NCBI RefSeq assembly: GCF_016900375.1
Contig: NZ_JACJKB010000004.1
Location: 62,001 to 126,000, forward strand
Source of the DNA: Collinsella tanakaei
GTDB taxonomy: Bacteria; Actinomycetota; Coriobacteriia; Coriobacteriales; Coriobacteriaceae
DNA length: 64,000 bases
Direction of reading: 5' to 3'
Position numbers and translations under genes: made by a program
Notes under the pieces: generated by a model
What the model saw: the letters and a program-made list of their open reading frames with translations, nothing else
What the model was told of the DNA's origin: nothing
Databases searched by the model: none
In this document: positions 9,142 to 16,767 of the stretch, in pieces
How positions within the stretch are numbered: the first letter of the stretch is position 1
Layout: every line of letters starts with the position of its first letter

Positions 9142-10059
9142 ATGCGCTGTCTCATCATCCATAACCCAGCATCGGGCCCCAGCTCCGACGAGATATTCGC
9201 CTTCGCCCACGCCCTCAGCGTCGCGGGCGACGAGATCTGCATGCGCTTCATCGGCGCCGGCATGGAAGCCACGGATGCCACCGCCGACGCGCGCAGCTTC
9301 GACCGCATCGTGGTCTCCGGCGGCGACGGCACGGTGTCCAACGTGCTCGACTGCCTGCGCGACACGGGCGTACCCATCCTCGTGTTCCCCTCCGGCACGG
9401 CCAACCTGTTCTTCAACAACATCGGCAACGCCCCCGAGGCTGCGGCACTCGCCGCCGCCTGCCGACGCGGGCGCACGAAGAGCGTCGACATGGGCGAGCT
9501 GTACTGGACCGACGAGGCGGGCGATATCCAGCGCCACGGCTTCATCATCATCGCGGGCTCGGGCTTCGACGCCGCCATCATGCAGAAGGCCGCGCCGAGC
9601 AAGAACGAGATCGGCGAGATCGCCTATGCGCTCGCAGCGCTGTCCACCCCCGAGCCGCAGGTCGCCCATTTCACCATCGAACACGACGGCCAGGTCGATG
9701 AGCTCGACGGCATCGGCTGCATGGTGGGCAACACGGCGGTCATCCAAAACGACATCAACCTGTTCCCCGATTGCCGCATGGACGACGGCTTCATCGACAT
9801 CACGGTCATCGAGCCCGCGAAGACGGTCGAGCTCCTCCCCACCCTGCTCGCCGGCGTGCTCGACCCGACAGGCAAGGGACTCGGCAGGCCGCAGTTCAAG
9901 ATGTTCCAGGCGAAGGAGGCCAAGATCACGGCGAAACCCTCGCTCGGCATGCAGTTCGACGGCGAGGTCATCCCCAACAACGCGGGCGTCTTCGGCGCGC
10001 GCGTCCTGCCGAAATGCCTCGAGATCATCATCGACGACTTCTCGAAGCTGAACGACTAG
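9142..10059 (+). CDS. diacylglycerol kinase-family lipid kinase
   Basis: 305 residues in the DAGK/sphingosine kinase fold (YegS/DgkB type), which phosphorylates lipid diacylglycerol or related lipids. It opens with MRCLIIHNPASG, then the ATP-binding VVSGGDGTVSN and the FPSGTANLF motif; the C-terminal beta-sandwich carries MQFDGEVI, which usually contains a metal- or lipid-contact Asp. I used the ATG; a TTG five codons upstream is also possible because neither has a strong ribosome site. It stands alone and is followed directly by two giant palindromes. Lipid specificity is not readable from the sequence. Confidence 0.85.
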   Translation: MRCLIIHNPASGPSSDEIFAFAHALSVAGDEICMRFIGAGMEATDATADARSFDRIVVSGGDGTVSNVLDCLRDTGVPILVFPSGTANLFFNNIGNAPEAAALAAACRRGRTKSVDMGELYWTDEAGDIQRHGFIIIAGSGFDAAIMQKAAPSKNEIGEIAYALAALSTPEPQVAHFTIEHDGQVDELDGIGCMVGNTAVIQNDINLFPDCRMDDGFIDITVIEPAKTVELLPTLLAGVLDPTGKGLGRPQFKMFQAKEAKITAKPSLGMQFDGEVIPNNAGVFGARVLPKCLEIIIDDFSKLND

Positions 10060-10065
10060 CGACTG

Positions 10066-10163
10066 GTGACATTTAGGGGACAGGTCCCAAACTTGCAGGC
10101 GGACGGGGAGCTTTCAAGCTCCCCGTCCGCCTGCAAGTTTGGGACCTGTCCCCTAAATGTCAC
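10066..10163. repeat. 98-base palindrome with 48-bp perfect arms
   Basis: Arms 10066-10113 and 10116-10163 are exact reverse complements with only two unpaired bases between them, so the transcript can fold into one uninterrupted hairpin and the DNA can extrude a cruciform. It starts six bases after the lipid-kinase stop. A half-copy of its GCAAGTTTGGGAC part is seen at 57073-57095. Confidence 0.9.
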
Positions 10164-10175
10164 TCGGCCGCCCGC

Positions 10176-10267
10176 GGTGCCTGGCCTCTCTGGGGACGTA
10201 GCCGGAAGGCGCCAAGGGCGCGCGCCCTTGGCGCCTTCCGGCTACGTCCCCAGAGAGGCCAGGCACC
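10176..10267. repeat. 92-base perfect palindrome
   Basis: Two 46-base halves (starting GGTGCCTGGCCTCTCTGGGG) are exact complements with no loop, centred on GGGCGCGCGCCC. It lies 12 bases after the previous palindrome with unrelated sequence. Together they separate the lipid-kinase gene from the tryptophan leader promoter. Confidence 0.9.
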
Positions 10268-10320
10268 GAAACAGGTGGGAAACAATTCCCGGCGGGCTCT
10301 TCCCTGCCTGCACTTCGCTG

Positions 10321-10329
10321 TGCTATAGT
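10321..10329 (+). promoter_or_regulatory. extended -10 promoter of the tryptophan transporter operon
   Basis: TGCTATAGT matches an extended -10 (TGnTATAAT with one change). The -35 region is poor (TTCCCT about 18 bases before). Transcription would start near 10336, about 50 bases before the leader peptide. Confidence 0.5.
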
Positions 10330-10385
10330 GCAGCGCAATACGAACCAGGGTTTACCCCATCGATTACCTGAAAGGAGCCACCAGC

Positions 10386-10454
10386 ATGAAGCGCATGAAT
10401 TCCGCTCTCAACAACTGGTGGTGGCGTGATGCGATTTCGGCCGGTCAACGGTGA
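10386..10454 (+). CDS. tryptophan leader peptide, 22 residues
   Basis: A short reading frame with a strong ribosome site (AAAGGAG, 8 bases before ATG) encodes a 22-residue peptide containing NNWWWRD, three consecutive Trp codons at positions 11-13 (10416-10424). Such peptides act by making the translating ribosome pause when charged tRNA-Trp is scarce. The stop codon lies 33 bases before the attenuator hairpin. The downstream operon encodes an S component, fused ATPases and a T component of an ECF transporter, so the peptide predicts tryptophan as substrate. The combination of ribosome site, Trp triplet and terminator is unlikely by chance. Confidence 0.88.
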   Translation: MKRMNSALNNWWWRDAISAGQR

Positions 10455-10518
10455 GTCCCTCATGCGTCTCTAACACATAGCGCGCAGAAGGCCTCCGGTT
10501 TGACCGGGGGCCTTTTTT
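10441..10518 (+). promoter_or_regulatory. trp attenuator: terminator and competing antiterminator
   Basis: The terminator is a 12-bp stem (10488-10499 with 10503-10514, one G-U pair, 3-base loop) ending in six T. The segment CCGGTCAA (10441-10448, inside the last leader codons) is the exact complement of TTGACCGG (10500-10507), which is loop and 3' arm of the terminator, so the two structures exclude each other. A ribosome stalled on the Trp codons leaves 10441-10448 free, giving readthrough; one that reaches the stop codon covers it, giving termination. This is the layout of classical ribosome-mediated attenuation. Confidence 0.82.
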
Positions 10519-10588
10519 CATCGCCCCTCGCGTCACGCACCCATTGCCTACGAGAACACCCCTCCATTCAAAGAAAAGGATGATCACC

Positions 10589-11161
10589 ATGACCCAGACC
10601 ACCAACACCGCCCAGGCCCGCACCGTCTCCAGCGTCGATCGCGGCAAGCTCGACATCAAGGCCCTCGTTCTGCTCGCCGTCCTGCTCGCAGCCGGCTTCA
10701 TCCTCAACATGACCCTCGGCAAGGCCATCGGCGCCATGTCCGCCGGCATGATCCAGCCCGAGTTCATCATCTCCGCCTTCTGCATCACCATCCTCGTCGT
10801 GCGCCCGAGCATCGTGCAGGCGCTCATCATCGGCCTCATCTCCGCCGCCGTCATCCAGCTCACCACGAGCCTGCCCGGCGCCGACTTCGTCGCCGAGGGC
10901 GTCGCCGCCGTCCTCATGGCCCTCATCGTCAACGCCGGCATGAAGACCGGTGCCCGCGCCATCGTGCCCACGGTCGGCGCCTTCGTGACCACCTTCGTCT
11001 CTGGCTTCATCTTCATGTTCATCCGCATGGCCCTCATGCAGTTCGACATGAGCATCGCCGCCGCCATGCTGCCGGTCGTCGCCATCACGGCCGTCTTCAA
11101 CGCCGTGCTCGTCGGCGCCCTGTACCTGCCGATCAAGAAGGCCCTGAAGCTCAACGACTAG
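10589..11161 (+). CDS. ECF transporter S component, predicted tryptophan-specific
   Basis: 190 residues with about five or six membrane helices (from residue 30: ALVLLAVLLAAGFILN, then AGMIQPEFIISAFCITILVV and so on). This is the compact integral-membrane substrate-binding subunit of an ECF transporter, resembling the TrpP-type S components of Firmicutes. Start set at the second possible ATG because AAAAGGA precedes it by 8 bases. Tryptophan specificity is inferred from the Trp-rich leader and attenuator in front of it. It is the first gene of a set followed by fused ATPases and EcfT, so this appears to be a dedicated rather than shared ECF system. Confidence 0.8.
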   Translation: MTQTTNTAQARTVSSVDRGKLDIKALVLLAVLLAAGFILNMTLGKAIGAMSAGMIQPEFIISAFCITILVVRPSIVQALIIGLISAAVIQLTTSLPGADFVAEGVAAVLMALIVNAGMKTGARAIVPTVGAFVTTFVSGFIFMFIRMALMQFDMSIAAAMLPVVAITAVFNAVLVGALYLPIKKALKLND

Positions 11162-11217
11162 CGGTCCGAACCCCTGCACGCTGCGCCCATCGGCAGCAGC
11201 GCACGCGATATCATTGA

Positions 11218-11248
11218 AGCGGGCCGCCTGCGCGACGGCCCGCTTTCT
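11218..11248 (+). terminator. partial terminator-like hairpin between S gene and ATPase gene
   Basis: A 9-bp AGCGGGCCG stem followed by TTTCTTCT, in the 135-base gap before the ATPase gene. It could lower ATPase/T expression relative to the S component; the T-run is interrupted, so readthrough is expected. Confidence 0.45.
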
Positions 11249-11296
11249 TCTGCAACGAAACCGCCCGCAGGCGGCCATCGATACGGAAAGGCTGTT

Positions 11297-13054
11297 ATGG
11301 CAACGATCATCGAGATGGACAACGTCTCGTTCAGCTATGGCTCGGAGGCCGAGCACGCGCTGGACGACGTCTCGCTCCGCGTGGACGAGGGCGACTTCGT
11401 CGGCATCATCGGCCCCTCGGGCGCAGGCAAGTCGACGCTTGCCGCCTGCCTGTCCGGCGCCATCCCCCATCACTTCACGGGCGAGCTGTTCGGCAGCACC
11501 CGCATCGCGGGCCAGGACACCTGCGACGTCACACTCACCGACATCTCCCGTATCGTCGGGTCGGTTGCCCAGGACATCGACGCGCAGATGGTCGCGTCCG
11601 TGGTGGAAGACGAGCTTCTGTTCGGTCTCGAGAACTTCGGAATCCCCCACGACCAGATCGAGGGTCGCATCGCGCGCACGCTCGCCACGGTGGGCATCGC
11701 CGATTTGCGCGACCGCGAGATCGCCACGCTGTCGGGCGGCCAGAAGCAGAAGGTCGCCATCGCAGCCATCCTCGCCCTGGAACCGCGTGTGCTCGTGCTC
11801 GATGAGCCCACGGCAGCGCTCGACCCGGTGAGCTCGCGCGTGGTCTTCGACACCCTTGCCGACATCAACCGGCGCCTGGGCGTGACGGTGATCGTGATCG
11901 AGCAGAAGGTCGCGCTGCTTTCGAGCTACTGCAGCCACATCATGGTCATGGATCACGGGCACATCGCGCTCGCGGGCACCCCGCATGAGGTCTTCGGCCA
12001 AAGCGACCACCTGCGTGCCATCGGCGTCGACAGCCCGCGCACGGCGCGCATCTCCAACAGCCTCTTGCGCGACGGGCTGACCGCGCGCACCGAGCCCTGC
12101 CTGAACGTCACCGAGGCCGAAGCGCTCATCCGCGAGGTGCTCGCGGGCGTCCCCGGCATCGCCGACGTGGCGGCAGACGAGCCCGAGCCCTCCCCCCATG
12201 TTTCCGTGCGCCCGCGCGCCGAGGGCGCCGATCCCGTCCTCACGTTCACGAAGGTCGGCTTCACCTACCCCGGCGGCGGCGCGAGCGTGAACGACCTCGA
12301 CATGACCGTCTACCCGGGCGAGCTCGTGGGCATCGTCGGCCAAAACGGCGCCGGCAAGACCACGCTCACCAAGCTGCTGAACGGCCTGCTCAAGCCCACG
12401 CGCGGCGAGGTCCGCGTCGCCGGGCTCGATACGCGCACCACGCCCGTCTCCACCGTCGCCGCGCATGTGGCCACGCTCTTCCAGAATCCCGATCGCCAGA
12501 TCTGCAAGAACACCGTGCTCGACGAGGTCGCCTTCGGCCTCGAGCTCACCGGTATCGATCCGTCCGCCGCGCGCGAGCGGGCACGCCGGGTCATCAAGCG
12601 GTTCGGCCTGCCTGCCACCGAGGCGCCGTTCTCGCTCTCGCGCGGCCAGCGCCAGATGGTGGCGCTCGCCGGCGTCGTCGTGATGGAGCCGGACATCGTG
12701 GTGCTCGACGAGCCCACGAGCGGCCTGGACTACCGCGAGTGCATGACCGTCATGGAGACGGTGCGCGACATGGCCGATCAGGGCAGCGCCGTCATCATGG
12801 TCTGCCACGACATGGAGGTCGTGAGCGACTTCGCGGAGCGCATCGTCGTCATGGCGGACGGCCGCATCCTCGGCCGCGGCCCCGCGTCCGAGCTCTTTGC
12901 CGACGCCGCCCTCATGGACAAGGCGAGCGTGACGCCCCCGCAGGTCATCGACCTGTCGGCGCGCCTTGCGCGCGGCGTCTCGCCGGCGTTCGCCCGCATC
13001 ACCGAAGTCAGCGACGTCGTTCGCACCGTGAAGGAGCTGATGGGCCGTGCTTAA
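11297..13054 (+). CDS. fused ECF transporter ATPase (EcfA1-EcfA2 in one chain)
   Basis: 585 residues containing two complete ABC ATPase domains. Domain 1: Walker A GPSGAGKST (39-47), signature LSGGQ (145-149), Walker B VLVLDEP with Asp169/Glu170. Domain 2: Walker A GQNGAGKTT (348-356), LSRGQ (447-451), VVLDEP with Asp471/Glu472. Both lack membrane parts, as expected for the energy-coupling subunits that drive toppling of the S component. Start codon ATG follows GGAAAGG. The stop overlaps the EcfT start by eight bases. Fusion of the two ATPases is common in actinobacteria. Confidence 0.93.
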   Translation: MATIIEMDNVSFSYGSEAEHALDDVSLRVDEGDFVGIIGPSGAGKSTLAACLSGAIPHHFTGELFGSTRIAGQDTCDVTLTDISRIVGSVAQDIDAQMVASVVEDELLFGLENFGIPHDQIEGRIARTLATVGIADLRDREIATLSGGQKQKVAIAAILALEPRVLVLDEPTAALDPVSSRVVFDTLADINRRLGVTVIVIEQKVALLSSYCSHIMVMDHGHIALAGTPHEVFGQSDHLRAIGVDSPRTARISNSLLRDGLTARTEPCLNVTEAEALIREVLAGVPGIADVAADEPEPSPHVSVRPRAEGADPVLTFTKVGFTYPGGGASVNDLDMTVYPGELVGIVGQNGAGKTTLTKLLNGLLKPTRGEVRVAGLDTRTTPVSTVAAHVATLFQNPDRQICKNTVLDEVAFGLELTGIDPSAARERARRVIKRFGLPATEAPFSLSRGQRQMVALAGVVVMEPDIVVLDEPTSGLDYRECMTVMETVRDMADQGSAVIMVCHDMEVVSDFAERIVVMADGRILGRGPASELFADAALMDKASVTPPQVIDLSARLARGVSPAFARITEVSDVVRTVKELMGRA

Positions 13055-13793
13055 CGTCATCGACTACGTTCCCGGCAACACCCTGCTGCATCGCCTGAAC
13101 CCCGTGGCGAAGCTCGCGCTCGCCGCGTCCATCATCGCCGCGACGTTTTTGGCGAACACCTATGCCGCCCTCGTGGGCCTGCTGCTGTTCACGCTGCTGC
13201 TCGCCGCCTACGCCGACGTGTTCGACCGCCTGGCGCGCCTGCTCAAGCTGCTCGTGCCCATCGCCCTCATCATGCTCGTGCTGCAGCTCGCCTTCGTGCG
13301 CAGCGGCGAGCCGCTGTTCGCCTTCGTGACCGACGAGGGCCTCATCACCGGCGGCAAGGCATGCCTGCGCCTGCTCGGCGTGGCGCTGCCGCTCGTGCTC
13401 ATGCTCATGGTCACCAAGCTCACCGACCTTGCCAACGCCTGCGTCGAGAAGCTGCACATCCCCTACAAGTACGCGTTCACGTTCACGACCGCCCTGCGCT
13501 TCGTGCCCGTGTTCTCGCAGGAGATGAACGCCATCATGGAGGCGCAGACCGCCCGCGGCGTCCAGTACGACACCAAAAACCCCTTCAAGAAGATGCAGCT
13601 CATGCTGCCGCTGTGCGTGCCGCTGCTCATCTCGAGCGTGAGCAAGACCGACGCGACCGCCCTTGCCGCCGAGCAGCGCGGCTTCTACCTGCGCACGCGC
13701 GAGAGCTCCTACCGGCGCTATCCCTTCGCCGCGCGCGATATGGTAGTCTTCGCGGTCTGCATCGTCCTGATCGTCGGCGGCATCCTGCTGTAG
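13047..13793 (+). CDS. ecfT: ECF transporter T component
   Basis: 248 residues with a GTG start overlapping the ATPase gene by eight bases, indicating translational coupling. It has an N-terminal PGNTLLHRLNPVAKL segment, four to five membrane helices, and the coupling-helix region with ARG signatures: QTARGVQ (about residue 170) and the later AAEQRGFYLRTRE. EcfT is the membrane scaffold linking the ATPases to the S component. With the preceding two genes it completes a transporter predicted to import tryptophan. A GC-rich hairpin follows. Confidence 0.92.
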   Translation: MLNVIDYVPGNTLLHRLNPVAKLALAASIIAATFLANTYAALVGLLLFTLLLAAYADVFDRLARLLKLLVPIALIMLVLQLAFVRSGEPLFAFVTDEGLITGGKACLRLLGVALPLVLMLMVTKLTDLANACVEKLHIPYKYAFTFTTALRFVPVFSQEMNAIMEAQTARGVQYDTKNPFKKMQLMLPLCVPLLISSVSKTDATALAAEQRGFYLRTRESSYRRYPFAARDMVVFAVCIVLIVGGILL

Positions 13794-13812
13794 GAAACGC
13801 GTTTGCAGCACA

Positions 13813-13864
13813 AGCCCGGGCGGATGGTAAGCTTCAGACAGCTTTCCATCCGCCCGGGCTTTGC
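13813..13864 (+). terminator. hairpin terminator after the ECF operon
   Basis: Perfect 15-bp stem (13813-13827 with 13846-13860, AGCCCGGGCGGATGG) and a short TTTGCTT tail. Confidence 0.6.
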
Positions 13865-13908
13865 TTCACAATGGAGCAGACCGAATCGCAGAGCGCGCAA
13901 GGAGCATC

Positions 13909-14850
13909 ATGGCAGACTTCACCGACATCCCCGAGTTTCTCGCCCAGCGCATCGCCGACAGCTACGACAGCGATGACGCCGTGCGCATCGTCGACGGGCT
14001 TCGTGCCGCCGCCGACAGGCCGGTGACCCTGCGCGCCAACACCCTCAAGGCGACTGCCGACGATGTCGCCGCCGCGCTTGACGAGGCTGGTATCGCTTAC
14101 TCCCACGTCCCCTGGTATGGCGACGCCTTCGTGCTTGCCGGCACGCGCGAGCGCGCCGTCTGGGACCTCGATATCTACCGTGAGGGCTGCGTTTACCTGC
14201 AGAGCCTCTCGTCCATGATGCCGCCGCTCGTGCTCGATCCGAAGGCGGGCACCGACATCCTCGACATGTGCGCCGCGCCGGGCGGCAAGACGAGCCAGAT
14301 CGTGGCGCTCACCGGCGGCGAGGCGCGCGTGACCGCCTGCGAGATGAACGGTCCGCGCGCCGAGAAGCTCCAGTACAACCTCGAGAAGCTCGGCTGCAGA
14401 AACGTCCAGGTCATGCGCGTCGACGCGCGTCGCCTCGACGAGTTCTTCTCCTTCGACCAGATTCTGCTCGATGCCCCCTGCACGGGTTCGGGCACCATCT
14501 GCGCAGGCGACGAGCGCGCAGCCAAGCGCATCACCGCTCAGCTGCTTGCCAAGGTGACGCGCTCGCAGAAGGCGTTGCTCGACCGTGCGCTCACCGTGCT
14601 CAAGCCGGGCGGGACGCTCGTGTACTCGACCTGCTCGGTGCTTCCCGAGGAGAACGGGCAGCAGGTCGCCGCGGCGCTGAAGCGCCATCGCGATTGCGAG
14701 ATCGTACCCGTGGACCTGCCCGCATCCGACAGCGCGCAGGAGCTGCTCGCGCTTCCCGGCGAGCTTGAGGGCACCCTCACCATCTGCCCGACGCGCGCCT
14801 ATGAGGGGTTCTTCATCGCCAAGGTGAAGAAGGCCGCGCGCAAGCGCTAG
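13909..14850 (+). CDS. RsmB/RsmF-type RNA cytosine-C5 methyltransferase
   Basis: 313 residues. The SAM-binding motif CAAPGGKTSQ (from about residue 121), the DAPCTGSGT motif with Cys191 and the TCS motif with catalytic Cys242 define the NOL1/NOP2/Sun family that makes 5-methylcytosine in rRNA or tRNA. There is no NusB-like N-terminal domain, and no clear C-terminal PUA, so it is closer to the short RsmF/NSUN-like type than to RsmB. The ATG has AAGGAGCATC before it. Single gene. The target nucleotide cannot be read from sequence. Confidence 0.88.
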   Translation: MADFTDIPEFLAQRIADSYDSDDAVRIVDGLRAAADRPVTLRANTLKATADDVAAALDEAGIAYSHVPWYGDAFVLAGTRERAVWDLDIYREGCVYLQSLSSMMPPLVLDPKAGTDILDMCAAPGGKTSQIVALTGGEARVTACEMNGPRAEKLQYNLEKLGCRNVQVMRVDARRLDEFFSFDQILLDAPCTGSGTICAGDERAAKRITAQLLAKVTRSQKALLDRALTVLKPGGTLVYSTCSVLPEENGQQVAAALKRHRDCEIVPVDLPASDSAQELLALPGELEGTLTICPTRAYEGFFIAKVKKAARKR

Positions 14851-14957
14851 GGGCAAACGCGCCGGCATGATGCCGCGCTTCGCCATGCGCTCTTTCCGGT
14901 GCTAAAGGATGGGATTGTTCACGCAGCTTTAAAGGCGGGCTGACGTAGCCGAAGGAT

Positions 14958-15134
14958 CTACCTGCTGTGATTCGAGCGACGCGGCGCATGGGCGCGCACG
15001 TTGCGCATCGCGCGCTCTTCGCGACGGCGCTCGCTGCGCCCTTTCAACGCCGAGTAGATGCTGTACGCCACAGCCGCCGCGACGATCGCCCCGATGCAGA
15101 GGGCGACCGGAAACAGAATGTCCATGATGCCCAT
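14958..15134 (-). CDS. small single-pass membrane protein
   Basis: About 58 residues: a short N-terminus, one hydrophobic helix (ILFPVALCIGAIVAAAVAYSIYSAL) and a strongly basic tail (RSERRREERAMRN...). The start is uncertain; ATG codons at 15134 and 15125 and a TTG at 15149 are all in frame, and a GGTGGGA lies just before the first ATG. Convergent with the methyltransferase. No family recognised. A real small membrane protein is plausible because the hydrophobic-then-basic pattern is coherent. Confidence 0.5.
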   Translation of the reverse strand: MGIMDILFPVALCIGAIVAAAVAYSIYSALKGRSERRREERAMRNVRAHAPRRSNHSR

Positions 15135-15355
15135 GCATCCCACCGCCAATCATTACGCATGCGCCCATGCGTCGGGCGCATATGGTGTTCGCTAGCTTAC
15201 CAAAAACACGCATGCGGGTTCGCGGCACGCTACCGCGGCGGCAAATCAACAGGAGGACATCACGGCACCGCTCGAGACATGGCCTCCGAACGAGACTTGT
15301 TGAGTGCGCTTTTCAGCACCCCACGCAAAGCCCTTTCGTGCTCCTTGCAAGGGCT

Positions 15356-15384
15356 TTGCAAGGACCCGATGTTTGCCGTATCAT
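15356..15384 (+). promoter_or_regulatory. sigma-A-type promoter
   Basis: TTGCAA and TATCAT with exactly 17 bases between them. The start would fall near 15391, giving an 84-base leader before the gene at 15475. Confidence 0.7.
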
Positions 15385-15474
15385 GCAACGCTTCCGGGGG
15401 TACAAATCGAGCTGGCCCGCACTCCGGGCCCGACCGAGACCCCTTTGCACTGCCATCGAGAATACGAGGTCATC

Positions 15475-16521
15475 ATGAACCTTGATGATATGAACCGCAC
15501 CGACGCCACCGACGCCGAGCCGACCTTCGGCGGCGCCGCCGCCGATACCGCCGCGAGCGCAGAGCCCGTTGAACCTCCCCTGCGCGTACCCGCCGAGCTC
15601 TCCGAGGACATCGTCGCCGCCGTCGACTTCTCCGAGATCGAGCTTGCGCCCGAGCTCACCGAGTCGCCGCATGTGGTGACGCCCGTCGGCGTCCTGCCGC
15701 TCGAGCCCTCGCCCATCGAGGGAACCCTGCGCAAGGCCGCCCTGCGCGTTCCCGACGAGATCGATGAGGCGAGCGGCTTCTCGCTGTTCGGCCGCCGAAT
15801 CAAGTCGATGCTCTACTCCACCGACGTCGCCGTCATCCGCAACGCCAACGCCGACGCCGTGTTCGCCGTCTACCCCTTCACGGCGCAACCGGCGATCACC
15901 CAGGCGCTGCTCACTGCCGCCGAGTGCCCGGTCTTCGTGGGCGTGGGCGGCGGCACCACGCAGGGCAAGCGGTCCGTCCAGCTCGCCGCCGTGTCGGAGA
16001 TGCAGGGCGCCGCGGGCGTCATCGTGAACTCCCCCGCCTCCGCCGAGATGGTCTCGCAGATCGTCGGCATCGTGGACATCCCCGTCATCGCCACCGTCGT
16101 TCGGCCGGACGACGCGCACGCCAAGGTGCGCGCGGGCGCCAAGATCATCAACGTCGCCGCCGGGCGCGATACGCCTGCCGTCCTGCGCGCGCTGCGCGAG
16201 GCCTATCCCACGCTGCCGCTGATCGCCACGGGCGGCAAGTCGCACGAGAGCGTGCTGGAGACGATCCGCGCCGGCGCGAACGCCATCATCTGGACCCCGC
16301 CCTCGGCGCAGATGCTCCAGGCCGACATGATGCAGCGCTACCGCAAGCTCGAGGGTGAAGGCGAGCACCCCATGCCCTCCATCGACCCGGTCTCCGCAGG
16401 CGAGGTGAACCCGCTCGAGGCGCGTCCGGACATCCCCTTCCCCGACGACATCATCGACAACGTCGCCGTGGAGCCCGAACCCAAACCCGGCTTCCGCTTC
16501 TTCTTCCGCAAGCGCAAATAG
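15475..16521 (+). CDS. conserved protein with a TIM-barrel-like core, function unknown
   Basis: 348 residues. An acidic, Ala-rich N-terminus (about 1-100) leads into a core with alternating beta-alpha pattern: VFVGVGGGTTQGKRS, GAAGVIVNSPAS, IPVIATVVRP, GAKIINVAAGRDTP, LPLIATGGKSHES and GANAIIWTPPSA. The loops resemble phosphate-binding (beta/alpha)8 enzymes such as the KDPG aldolase or tryptophan synthase-alpha groups, but no catalytic motif is obvious. The C-terminus is acidic then basic (FRFFFRKRK), possibly membrane-contacting. Start chosen at the ATG following CGAGGT. A good promoter lies 120 bases upstream and a palindrome follows. I do not assign a reaction. Confidence 0.7.
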   Translation: MNLDDMNRTDATDAEPTFGGAAADTAASAEPVEPPLRVPAELSEDIVAAVDFSEIELAPELTESPHVVTPVGVLPLEPSPIEGTLRKAALRVPDEIDEASGFSLFGRRIKSMLYSTDVAVIRNANADAVFAVYPFTAQPAITQALLTAAECPVFVGVGGGTTQGKRSVQLAAVSEMQGAAGVIVNSPASAEMVSQIVGIVDIPVIATVVRPDDAHAKVRAGAKIINVAAGRDTPAVLRALREAYPTLPLIATGGKSHESVLETIRAGANAIIWTPPSAQMLQADMMQRYRKLEGEGEHPMPSIDPVSAGEVNPLEARPDIPFPDDIIDNVAVEPEPKPGFRFFFRKRK

Positions 16522-16528
16522 AAAACCA

Positions 16529-16588
16529 TGACAGTTAGGACGGGGCCCAGTGTCATAAACATGACACCGGGCCCCGTCCTAACTGTTA
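16529..16588. repeat. TGACAG-family palindrome
   Basis: 28-base arms (16529-16556 and 16561-16588) with two mismatches and a 4-base loop, followed by TATAAAAA. It begins seven bases after the preceding stop and probably terminates transcription. The 16589-16733 stretch beyond it shows nothing else. Confidence 0.8.
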
Positions 16589-16733
16589 TAAAAACCCTCA
16601 TAGGTCGAGTACTCAGTCAGCGAGCGGCTGGCTGGCGAGGCGAGGTGGCCTGAACGAGGAGGGCATAGGCCTTAAGGCCATGCCCGACGAGTGAAGGCCA
16701 GATCGCCCGCCAGACAGCCGCGCAGCGTCGACA

Positions 16734-16760
16734 GGGCCGGCGTTCTCCGAACGCCGGCCC
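16734..16760 (-). terminator. hairpin downstream of the DegV gene
   Basis: Perfect 12-bp stem (GGGCCGGCGTTC) with a 3-base loop, 7 bases after the stop. No T-run, so termination is uncertain. Confidence 0.45.
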
Positions 16761-16767
16761 GCAAAGG

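Noticed and set aside
10568-13060. 830-codon minus-strand frame across the ECF operon
   Set aside because: Shadow of the S and ATPase genes, whose motifs are intact on the plus strand.
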